A DNA stretch of 40,772 nt from Lingula anatina. Taxonomy: Eukaryota; Brachiopoda; Lingulata; Lingulida; Lingulidae. The stretch lies in contig NW_019773685.1 of assembly GCF_001039355.2 (NCBI RefSeq), forward strand, positions 1 to 40,772. The letters are read 5' to 3'. The notes beneath the pieces are model-generated. The model was not told the origin of the DNA. It did no database searches and was given only the letters and a program-made list of their open reading frames with translations. This document shows, in pieces, positions 21,442 through 31,946 of this stretch. Position 1 is the first letter of the stretch. Every line of letters begins with the position of its first letter. The position numbers and the translations under genes are program-made.

Positions 21442-21864
21442 CCTTGTGTTTTTGATATGACAGAGGGTCGGCAAGTTATCGGCGTGTTACTTCTAATATG
21501 TGTTGAATTATTACTTCTACGTTGATCGCGTTGAATTATTTGAATTATTGACTTGTGTAAAACGTGCCACTGCTTGACAGTATTGTTACAAACATATATT
21601 TTACTGTTTTTTTTACAAATTATAAACAATACATTGCATTTAATTACTATTTAGCCTACACACACTGGACAATAGAAGTGTCACCTCTACTGAACCAATA
21701 TCTTGTAGGAGATAAATGACTGTGGAATGATATGCTCCTGGTATCATTTCATTAACATCAAATTTTACAAAAAAAAAAAAAAAAAAAAAAAGAAATGAGA
21801 ACAAAACATACATTCTACCAAGATATGCAGTTTCAAGTCCAGAATTAGTAGTTAGTGGCATAGC

Positions 21865-22100
21865 TATGTGACCTTATAATAGCTGCTAGTCTACGAGGCA
21901 AGGATTCATGTAATTGTCTGATGCGTTCAGGGCTTATGCCGGCCCAAGCATGAAACACTTAATCTAACAGAGTGTGTCTGCTGGTTGGACTGGCATTTGT
22001 CAAATTTCTGGCATATCATTCCATACATTTTCTATAATGTTTGCATCCGGACTCTGGGCAGGCCACATCATAATAGCTTTTTCATCTACAACCGGAGCCT
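21865..22100 (-). pseudogene. Tc1/mariner transposase C-terminal remnant
   Basis: The minus strand reads WPAQSPDANIIENVWNDM, the Tc1 catalytic block (SPD.N.IE..W) with the final acidic residue, then, with frameshifts and stops, ESLPRRLAAII, the usual Tc1 C-terminal tail. It ends next to the LINE. It is too short and broken to act. Confidence 0.75.
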
Positions 22101-22174
22101 ACATGTGATGTAAACAATGTACCTGACAATGTCAAGAAATTGGGAATGATGATTATCAAAGTGGTGTAAACTTT

Positions 22175-24365
22175 CTGAACTTAAAGTATGTGATAACTGA
22201 AAGATCTGCACAGGTACCCACAGTCAAGTTGGCACTTATGAACTGTAGATCAGTGAGGAATAAGGGATCTATCCTACGCGACGTGGTGAAGGATGACAAT
22301 ATTGATTTAGTCTCCTTAGTGGAAACCTGGATAACACCCGATCTTCAACATCATATGCTAGCCGATATCACCCCAACCGTTACCAGTGTATTCATATACC
22401 CCGCATGTCTTAGAGAGGGGGTGGAGTTGCTTTTCTTTCACAGGACAGTTTCACAGTAACCCAACAGCCAAAAAGGATTGATCCATTGTCTTTTGAGTAC
22501 ATTGAGGTTTTAGTTACAGCTATATCAGTGACATTGCGTATCATTACAGTATACAGAATACCGCCATCTAAAACCAATAATTTGCGAAAAGTTTTATTCC
22601 TTAGTGAGTACCTAGCACCTCTTCGAGGGAAACATCTTATCGCCGGCGACTTGAATATACACTGGGATTATAAACACATTTCTGAAACCAAGCAGTTTGC
22701 TTCATTAATTGATTCATTTGGACTTACACAGTACGTCTTAGATCCCACCCATGCTCGTGGCCATACGCTTGATATGGTATTGGCTAGGGAAAGTGATTCA
22801 CTTGTAACATCATGTGAGGTAGGGCATTTACTTTTTGACCATCACGTTATCAACACCACCATTAGATGTGGCAGACCGCATCCCAGTAAGGAGAAAGTCT
22901 CGTTCAGAAAAATCAAGGGCATTGATGTGAATGCATTACAACGACATGTTACATCACAGCTGGGTGATTTAAGGTTTGATAATTTGAGTCCTGAGGAATG
23001 TGTGCTTCTGTATGACAGGACATTAACAAATGCACTTGACAACCTTGCACCTGTCAAAACTAAAACATTTGTTAAGAAAGATCTGCAACATTGGATGACT
23101 GATCACATTCTGGAGGCAAAGCGAGATAGAAGGAAGACGGAAGGGAGGTGGCGAAGTAGAAAATTAACTGTCCATCATCAGATCTATAAAGAAGCATGTT
23201 GCCATGTAAACATATTATTCTGACATGATACAAGAATGTAATGGTGATACCAAAGCTTTATTTAGAACTGTCAACCCCTTTTTGGGAAAAAACCAATTGC
23301 TCTAAGTACCCCAAAACAGATTCAGTGAAAGATCTAGCAAACAACATGAGTGACTTTTTTGCGTCTAAAGTCAGTAATATCAACGCTAAACTTTCTGAAT
23401 TAGAAAATACTGTGACTATGTCATCGCATCAACCTTTGTCAGAACTTTAACAAGAAACGCAGTCACTCATCACTATGTTTGAACCAACAACCACTTGTGA
23501 AGTAACAAAAATAATAAACAGTTCCAGAAAGACATCATGCATGTTAGGCCCAATCCCATCATCATTATTAGTTCAGATTCTTCCGGCTGTAATAAATTTG
23601 ATTGTGGAAATTATCAACAAACGTTTCACTGTGGGTGTTTTTCCAAATAAAGTTTTAATCTGCAATATTTCGCCCACTACTCAAAAAGGACAATCTTGAC
23701 ACAGATCATTTGGTAAACTATCGTCCGGTTTCCAATTTGTCATTTTTATCCAAGGTAGTAGAGAGGGTTATAGCAGTTAGACTATTTAAGCATTTAGAAG
23801 CAAATAATATTGTTGAGGAGATGCAGTCAGCCTACACATTTAATCATAGCACAGAATCTGCACTTTTGAGAATTAAAAATGTGGCGTTGACAAACATTCT
23901 GCTATGTTATTGGTACTGTTAGATTTGTCTGCTGCCTTTAATACAGTAGACCATAATATTTTATTGACATTTCTAGAGCAGAGTGTAGGAGTTAAAGATA
24001 AGGCCTTGGTTCTTTTAAGATCCCATCTTGTTGGGAGAATGCATCAAGTTAATATAAACGGCGTGCTTTCTGAACTCTCACAGCTTTTATTTGGTGTTCC
24101 TCAGGGGAGCGTTCTTGGCCCTCTAAAGTTTTGTGTTTACACATTACCCCTTGGAGCAATTCTGCGTTATCGTAAGATAGGTTAGCTCTTTTATGCAGAT
24201 GATACTCAGTTGTACACATCTTGTAACATCCATGATCCAGCATTGTCTGTGAATACCATTGTTGATTGCATGTCAGATCTCAGAGGTTGGCTCATTTCAA
24301 ACAAATTGAAGATAAATGATGGAAAAACAGAATTTTTAGTCATTACTCAACCCCACCCTACTGAG
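22175..24365 (+). mobile_element. CR1/L2-type non-LTR retrotransposon (LINE), degenerate
   Basis: Order: apurinic-type endonuclease (LALMNCRSVRNKG, LVETWI, HLIAGDLNIHWD, HTLDMVLA, FDHHVI at about 22220-22855), linker, then reverse transcriptase (NYRPVSNLSFLSKVVERV at ~23715; DLSAAFNTVDHN at ~23920; GVPQGSVLGP at ~24093; YADDTQLY at 24192-24215), then GWLISNKLKINDGKTEF. At least four frame changes and in-frame stops break the protein. There is no 5' ORF1 and no clear 3' tail, so it is truncated at both ends. The YTLPLG segment before the catalytic YADD is typical of CR1/L2 elements. Confidence 0.88.
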
Positions 24366-24439
24366 GGTTATGATCGTTACTTTTTTACGTGTAAGACAAT
24401 AAGACATTTTCAGGCGCTTGTATCTATGCACTAGTATTG

Positions 24440-25919
24440 GGTACAAATATAATTATTATCGTGCGAAGTAACAATGTTATTGTAATCAAATTTGAAACTA
24501 TATCATAGTGATGGCTTTAATCCAGCTAAATACCAACAAATTTAACGGCGATTTTTGGATCAAGGCAATGCGCCATAAATGTCATGGCGGACGCGTCATC
24601 TACAAGTCGCATTTACTCGACCGCAGTTTTATCATACCAATATTGCAACATCTGTTGCTTTATAACAACTGAATACAACGTTACCAGTTTTTGATGTTTT
24701 GGTCTTACATTTTTAAACCATTCGACTCATTGCTAACGTTAATTGTTTTATGTACAACTTTGTCCATTGTAATGGGAACATGTATGTCCCTTTGATTTAT
24801 GTACAGTATTAAGTACAAATTATGTATGTATTATAGTTGTCCTGATTAAACTGAGTGTTCAGATTTTATTTGTACTCATTATACATATATTCTCTTTGTA
24901 GATGTGATGCTTCTCTCAAGTGATATGTGGTTGGTTGTGATTTTAGTTAACCGTACGCTAGGTTTCATTTTTATATCCTGTGCATGTTACTTGTTAAATG
25001 AAGTTGCCTACTTTTAAATGTTAACGTATCCAGGAGCCTGTTTATGCACTACATGTATATTGGATTAGTGTGCAAATATATATCACGCACTGTGGCAATG
25101 CTATTTTAGTGAGATTAGCCGTGTATTTCATAGTGGTACCAGTTATTGATATTCTGATCAGCATACAGCACATTATGATATGCCAGTAAGAATTCAACCA
25201 AAATCATTACCTAATGAAATAAGGAGAAAAATTGATTTTGTGTGTCATTTTCCACTTAAAATCAAACTACTTTACATTCCAGGGCATATATCCTTAAGAA
25301 CACCTGGGTGTAAGTACTAACTAAGAGATCCTAAGAAGAAAGGATAAGTTTTAAAAATGTAAAACAAATTGACAGAAAAAAGTTGCTTTCTTTGTTTACG
25401 CGCTCGCTTGATTCATGTGTTTACTTTTCCAAATGTACTGTCTTTCTATGCAATAAAGTCTGATTTTGTAATTCTACTGACCATACATGTAGTCAGTTTT
25501 TTCATCGGGAGACTTATTCAATGGTTCTTTAATGTTTACCGGAGTTAGCACACATCAAGAATTACAGATTTACATGTCATTAGTTGTAAATGACCGATTA
25601 CGAAACGGGTTCAGTAACAAAACATAATCATACATACACAAGTGTGTGTAAGTTTTTGCTAAATAATTGTTCTCCCTCGTTTCCGGGACAACTAACTATG
25701 AGAGAAATATCTGTCACAGTCTTTGGGTGCACATATGGTACTTTTTAAAGAAGGACGGGCGAAAAAAATATTTAGGAAGGAATATGTACACTAAAAACGC
25801 TTACGCATACAACCCAAGCTTACACCTCAAGATCTCGCGCCAGAATGGAGAAAGGATGAGATCACCCAATGGGCCCAACCTCAAAGATGTGGCGACGGAC
25901 TGGTCAAGATAATTTTACT

Positions 25920-25990
<71 letters not shown>

Positions 25991-26143
25991 GCTCTCTTGG
26001 TTGTTTTCATGTTGCTGTATACATTGATACCTTTGGCCTATTAAAAGGCATTCAGATTTTACACGATGGCCAAATTATAGTCAAATTATTGTCAAATTAT
26101 TGTTGCGGGGTCTCAAATCCATGTCCTACCCCCCCCCCCCCCA
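24440..26143. other. Intergenic sequence, no supported gene
   Basis: AT-rich. An AATAAA lies at 25452-25457 with no open frame before it. The (TTTA)n(TTA)n microsatellite at 25917-25990 is described separately. Confidence 0.55.
25917..25990. repeat. Microsatellite (TTTA)n followed by (TTA)n
   Basis: About eight TTTA units run directly into about thirteen TTA units. Confidence 0.95.
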
Positions 26144-26787
26144 NNNNNNNNNNNNNNNNNNNNNNNNNNNNNNNNNNNNNNNNNNNNNNNNNNNNNNNNN
26201 NNNNNNNNNNNNNNNNNNNNNNNNNNNNNNNNNNNNNNNNNNNNNNNNNNNNNNNNNNNNNNNNNNNNNNNNNNNNNNNNNNNNNNNNNNNNNNNNNNNN
26301 NNNNNNNNNNNNNNNNNNNNNNNNNNNNNNNNNNNNNNNNNNNNNNNNNNNNNNNNNNNNNNNNNNNNNNNNNNNNNNNNNNNNNNNNNNNNNNNNNNNN
26401 NNNNNNNNNNNNNNNNNNNNNNNNNNNNNNNNNNNNNNNNNNNNNNNNNNNNNNNNNNNNNNNNNNNNNNNNNNNNNNNNNNNNNNNNNNNNNNNNNNNN
26501 NNNNNNNNNNNNNNNNNNNNNNNNNNNNNNNNNNNNNNNNNNNNNNNNNNNNNNNNNNNNNNNNNNNNNNNNNNNNNNNNNNNNNNNNNNNNNNNNNNNN
26601 NNNNNNNNNNNNNNNNNNNNNNNNNNNNNNNNNNNNNNNNNNNNNNNNNNNNNNNNNNNNNNNNNNNNNNNNNNNNNNNNNNNNNNNNNNNNNNNNNNNN
26701 NNNNNNNNNNNNNNNNNNNNNNNNNNNNNNNNNNNNNNNNNNNNNNNNNNNNNNNNNNNNNNNNNNNNNNNNNNNNNNNNNNNNNNN
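26144..26787. other. Assembly gap (644 N) inside a poly-C tract
   Basis: Both flanks are C homopolymers (about 13 C on each side). The assembly broke in a C-rich, G-quadruplex-capable tract. True size and content are unknown. Confidence 0.98.
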
Positions 26788-26805
26788 CCCCCCCCCCCCC
26801 ATCCC

Positions 26806-28450
26806 CGACCACACACGGACCACAACTCACTCACCACTGTGTTCATGCCCATTCATGCCCATTTCGTGTATGGATACATACGAGAGACAAAAAATAAAAA
26901 GTTGACAAAAGTTTAAGCTGATAAAGATGCAATAAGATATTCATAGGCTAAATGTATACATGCATGCATCACCCTAATATATACACAAAGCTAGAATTTC
27001 GACACACAAAGATAATGCACCAGAACGACAGGAACCTCATCTCATTCGCAGTTGAAGCTGGGCAGGATTAAGGTTAGAAGTACCTTCTTTGGTGAGGTAA
27101 CCGTAAGCAAATAAGAGTTGTAAATGAGGAAATGTACGTAAAAGAGGTGCTGTATTTTATCCCCAAATCACAGAATTATACCAGGCATTTTTTTCTGTCC
27201 TTTGGGGAAATTTTTGGTCGTCATCATTGTTATAAGATCTCTACGCTGTGTGAACCACCCACTGTATATTATAAAGGGGAAGTTTACCTGTATTTTTGAT
27301 AAGCTGTGTTTATAAAAAAAAAAAAAACTGTTAGTGATTTCTTCACCTACTCGAGACAGAATTAGAATTAAGGGTGTAGTTCAACACGTCATAACCTCCT
27401 AAAAATTTGATTGCAATTATTGCGCTAGGAGTGCGGCGCAGCTACCACAATCAAAGAACAGCCAATATCGTGTGTACGTGACGTTATGCTAACCGCGTCA
27501 GTAATAGCACAGACCATAATGTTTTCAAAGGCGTGAAGGCGTAAAAATTATGCATGAAGTCCAAACAAACACTTATGAAATTCCCAGTTAAATTAAACTT
27601 TGCTTTAAAAAAAAACAACATCCTCACATTGCCTGTATAGAAATGTGTTCACACAGTTCTGTCACCGTCCCGGATGACCTCCAGTATCCGGGCCTGGATG
27701 ACACCTCGCCTCACGCTACATGACGTATGCGGCCCTGTTAGATAACAGAATCTTCCTTTATTCATTAACAAGTAGGGTCGACATGACGACTATGAATCTT
27801 AATGAGCTACGCACCAAACGAAGCTTTATTTGTATCCTTTATTTCAGTAAGATTTTATTATTTTCTATTGATGTTCGAGCTTGGATGTCTCTCTTTCTGT
27901 GTACTGTAAAATATAATTGCGGTTGGTTTTAAGTGTGCTGTTTATTGAAAGAAGTTATATATTCTTAGAGTATCATACTATCTAATACATTTTAGATCAA
28001 CTGATAAGTACAAAAAAGTCATGACATGCAGAGAACTTGATAAACGTGAAGGTAAACATGGTAATAACGTAAAGCACACTTAAACATATAGTTAGGTAAA
28101 AATGTGAGTGCAGTTTCCATGACGACAGCACTCCCCCCAATAACAGCATGTAATCATTTGAACATTTTATGACTACTGATTAATTAGTAAGATAATCACT
28201 CAGGGAGAGAACCTGAAGGCAAACATGATAAACTTGAAGGTAAACATGATGAGTTAAAATATGCGAGAATTAGTTTACATAAGCAAAGTTAGCCGTCATT
28301 TTAACCAGAGACATATCTGTGAATACCTAGTGGAAAATCAATATTTGACCCTAATATAGAGTGGTCAGAAATAATGAAAATGGCAAAAATAATTATATAC
28401 AAAGGTAACAGGTGGAAATACTCTTTAGAAATTCATTTTTGTCAGTAAAA
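26806..28450. other. Intergenic sequence, no supported gene
   Basis: No coding or RNA signal. The short motif GAAGGTAAACATG, or a close form, occurs three times at about 28049, 28214 and 28237. Confidence 0.5.
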
Positions 28451-29480
28451 TCCCATAATTTGCTCCTTTAAAGGATAACTATTAGCCCTTTGTGTGAGAT
28501 TGATATTGTACAAAAATTAAATTGTAAACAATTCAAAGAGATATAATGGATTCTATTTTAACTCAAAAAAGCGGTCATCGCAATTATTCTGGAAACTATG
28601 CTTGTCGTCAGATCACGTGACCTCCATAGATGGCCACCCTCTGTAATAATAACTTAAGGACAATTTCATAAGAGTTCATTACAAACAAAAAAGACTTACT
28701 TTGAAAGCTGTAACAGTGGGGAAATTGTTGTTAACCCCAGGAAAATTAATTTTTTTTGGCCAAAATGAACAGTTGTTATCCCTTTATTTGTAGGTGCAGC
28801 GCTTGTATTGGAATGTACTGCTGTAGATTAGGGCATGGTTTATTGCACTATATTTATATTCCTGATTTACTTAAAGGCCTGCAGACAACGAAAGTAATGT
28901 TTTCATTGGTATTTAATTTTGGACTAAGCAAACAGTGAAAAATCATCGAAGGAGAAAAGTATAATATAAAATGGCAAATACGTATCCAGTTGATGATTGA
29001 TAAATTAACTTTACCGCAACGGTGAACTTTACAGCTGATACATGTATCAAAGTTCATAATAAGTCAATATACAAAGTAGGTTAGAGATAAGGCAGGTGGT
29101 TTTAACAGGTAAGAAAAATTCCACAGAGACCAGATAAGGTTAAAGATGGTTAGCTGCTGACTATAACCCTACTATTCCACTGTTCAATCTCGTTTTAAGG
29201 AGGCGACTTCAATTGATTCAGATTTCTGGACACAAGCAGTGTTTTGGTAAGTTGATTACATCCATATTGTTTGGTAAAAAAAAGGAAATTTACAGGGATG
29301 TCCCATTTTAATTGACCTATTTATGATCAGCACCGTCAGGTAGCCTGGTTGGACAAGATTGTGCTAAAAAAGTTTCCTTATTCGAACAGCCCATGCGATA
29401 GGTTAATAAGTCTCTATCATATCAGATTATTTCGACATACATTAAGGCAGACGCTAGGTATAGTGCTAGTAGTTTGGTAC
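28450..29480. repeat. ~1-kb segmental duplication, copy 1 (diverged)
   Basis: Colinear with 30630-31720: TAGCCCTTTGTRTGAGAT, GACCTCCATAGATGGC, CAAAATGAACAGTTGTTATC, CTGCAGACAA, TACATGTATCAAAGT, ATAAGTCAATATACAAA and GGAGGCGACTTCAATTGATT. Identity varies, with the stretch at 29167-29249 by far the best preserved. Confidence 0.8.
29167..29250 (+). pseudogene. Degenerate copy of candidate exon 31393-31467
   Basis: The frame starting at CCC TAC TAT reads PYYSTVQSRFKEATSIDSDF, then WTQAVF. It keeps the donor GTAAGT but has one extra T before it, which shifts the phase, and in-frame stops directly upstream. The matching acceptor is changed from TTTTCAG to TTTTAAG. Confidence 0.4.
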
Positions 29481-30019
29481 TGTAATTGCTGGTAACGGGC
29501 CTGCGAAAAAAAAAGGAATTTCTCCACAGAAATACCGTATTATATTGTACGTGTGGACGTTTAAATGTGCCTTCAATTAAACCAGAGGCATTCATGAATG
29601 CCGGTAAGCATGCAACCATAGGTACCGCTGTACACAGGGTATGTGAACAATGGAAGCTACGAGTACAATGTTAGTTTGCCTTACACACATGTACTTAAAA
29701 TATCAAAACAGACGAAAAAGTTAGACTGTTATCTACATGTATAGTTGGTTCGAAAATTTTAATTGGAAAGAGACCCCCTCCCTTTGCTGTGATGAAAGAT
29801 AAAGAACGGTTCATACGGTACTGTTTTCAGCAACCAGGCTAGAATAGAAATAACACACACAACATAGAGTTCATAAACGTGCATAATCTTGTATCTTAGC
29901 TACAAGCTGGCAACGGCTACCTATAAGGAGGCCAAGAAGATAACAAGATATAAGAACGACAGATGTTTCGTGGGTTTTATAGTCTACATTGGGGACAGGA
30001 AAATAAGAAGCTTACAGGA

Positions 30020-30408
30020 TGTCGGGTCCGACATAAAGATCATACGAAGTCGTATGACGTAATGTCTTGTAGTCTAATAACTCTTGAGTAATGCGGCGGT
30101 CTCTGTGTATGACCCCGAGGTAAAGATATTAATTATACAATTAAAGGTAGTTAAAGTTTGCGTCATGGACCATACATGTAGATAAGGAATAAGGATAAGG
30201 AATAAGGAATACCTTGGGAGATAGACGGGAGTCATGTAGAAGGAAGCAGCGAGGAAGGAGATTGGAAGCGACGGAGCACGGAGCTGACGAGTTAAGAGTT
30301 GGAGGCTTCACTTAGAATATGTAGTTACCTAGCGTCAACGAATAAATCATTTAACTGGTCATTATGTGGACTTGGGTTTTCTTTGCGCGACCTTACGTAA
30401 ATCTGACA
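30020..30408 (+). mobile_element. Solo-LTR-like sequence
   Basis: A 389-bp block that opens TGTCGGGTCCGAC and closes AAATCTGACA (TG...CA ends with a short TGTC/GACA inverted match). It has an AATAAA near 30341, about 70 bp before the end, as in R/U5. A purine-rich stretch lies just upstream (GGGGACAGGAAAATAAGAAG, 29991-30010). The flanking five bases differ (CAGGA and CGAAC), so no target duplication supports it, and no second LTR is visible. Structure-based call only. Confidence 0.4.
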
Positions 30409-30629
30409 CGAACCATGGAATCTTCGGATGGCGTTATCCCCTAAGTTAGACGAAAACGTAATGTCCTATTTCGGGCCCACGCTTGAATTAAGCGTTCAAA
30501 ATTATATAAGTTTAGGACATCCATCATAGGCATATGTAAAAGGTTCATTACAAGGACATGACTATGACTGGGGGGTGGGGGTTCAAACATATGGAAACCC
30601 AGAGAAATTATTTTGGCGTGTTGAATCTC

Positions 30630-31720
30630 ATAAAGTGTTCATTTAACGAGATGTCATAACAGTCTTTTAGCCCTTTGTATGAGATTTATATCAAACAATA
30701 AAAGCAGCGTAATTAATTCATAGAAATATAATTAATTCTTTTTTAACACCAAAATGGCGGATATCACAAGCATTATGAAATCACTAGACCTCCATAGATG
30801 GCTACCCTCTGTAAACATCCGAAGAGATTATTGAGAAAAGGACTGATTTTTCATGTCGGAATGGATTCATTAACCATGGGGAAGTTGTATTTTACCCCTG
30901 GTAAATCTTTTTTTTTTTTTTTTTTTTTTTTTTTGGGGGGGGGGGGGAGGGGGCAAAATGAACAGTTGTTATCCCCTTAACTTAAATATTCGTAGGCGTA
31001 GCGTGTCTGTGAGAATGCACAGTTGTTCTAGACCTGATTTAAATCGCAATATATTTACACTCCTGTTTCACTTCAAGACCTGCAGACAATTGGCCGTAAT
31101 ATGTTTTCACTGGTATTTCAATTGACAGCTTTTTCCTCAAGTTTTCGGACCATGCAAACAGCGAAATAATCAGTGAGGGGGGATAAAAGCGTAATATGTC
31201 AAAATGTGTATCTAGTGAATTATTAATATATCACAATAACAAACCTTACATGTATTACAGGTGACACATGTATCAAAGTCCAAAATAAGTCAATATACAA
31301 ACTAGGTTGCAGATAAGACAGGTGGTTAAAGGCTAAAGCAACAGCTGCAGAGAATAAGATAGAGTTAAAGAAGATAACTGTTGACGAACCCTACTATTCC
31401 ACTGTTCAGTGCCGTTTTCAGGAGGCGACTTCAATTGATTCAGATTTCTGGACACGGGAGGTGTTTGGTAAGTTGATTATATTTATATTGCTTAAAAATA
31501 AATGAGGACAAGTAAAAGAAATTTTTAGAAAGTGTCCCTTTTTTATTGTTTCTCCTTGATCACCACCGTAAAGTAACATGGTTGTACCAGATTCTACTAA
31601 AATGTTTCTTTATTAAAACAAGCCATGTGGTATGTTGATAAGTCATTTTCATATGATCAGCTTATTATGACATACATTTAGGACGGGTCGGGTGCACTTA
31701 ATATAGTGCTAGGAGTCAAT
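30630..31720. repeat. ~1-kb segmental duplication, copy 2 (diverged)
   Basis: Colinear partner of 28450-29480. It contains a T(n)G(n) tract at 30909-30948, expanded relative to TTTTTTTGG in copy 1. The solo-LTR-like block lies between the copies. Confidence 0.8.
31363..31467 (+). CDS. Candidate coding exon (unassigned, upstream of gene B)
   Basis: An open stretch reads ENKIELKKITVDEPYYSTVQ, CRFQEATSIDSDFWTREV, then F and one base before a strong donor GTAAGT at 31468 (phase 1). The 3' part is strongly conserved in the diverged copy at 29167-29250, while flanking DNA is not, as expected of an exon. An acceptor TTTTCAG inside it (31414-31420) could give a 47-base exon instead. Its phase would join to 32377 or 36691 but not to 35818. 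I do not recognise the protein. Confidence 0.4.
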
Positions 31721-31825
31721 TTTCGGAATCTGTACGCTGGTATCACTTATTAAATTATTAACTTTATTTATCAAAAATATTTTTTTCACATTGGCTTCGG
31801 CAGTATTTTGAAACCCAAATGTGTT

Positions 31826-31946
31826 ATGTATGTATGGAAGCGTCAGAAACAACATCAACGGCAGATTGACAAGATGAACGAACAAATGTTGCGTCAAAAG
31901 AACTCTATTAGAGGAATCAGCGCAAACCCACCTAAAAGTGACGAAG
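31826..31946 (+). CDS. Gene B candidate upstream exon (truncated coiled-coil copy)
   Basis: Reads KRQKQHQRQIDKMNEQMLRQ and RGISANPPKSDE before the donor GTAAAC at 31947. It copies the last ~35 codons of 35818-36238, but the first ~100 codons of that exon are missing. ATG 31826 could serve as a start, or a phase-0 acceptor GGAAG at 31840 could be used. Confidence 0.45.

Noticed and set aside
25667-25912. 81-codon plus-strand frame before the TTTA microsatellite
   Set aside because: No domain, no conserved copy in the window, and no splice or polyadenylation context that makes it a gene.
26089-26916. Long open frames through the N run
   Set aside because: They consist almost wholly of undetermined bases; only flanking poly-C codons are real.
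29422-29674. Overlapping frames of ~60 codons on both strands
   Set aside because: No domain, no conserved partner in the duplicated segment, and both strands are equally open, as expected by chance.
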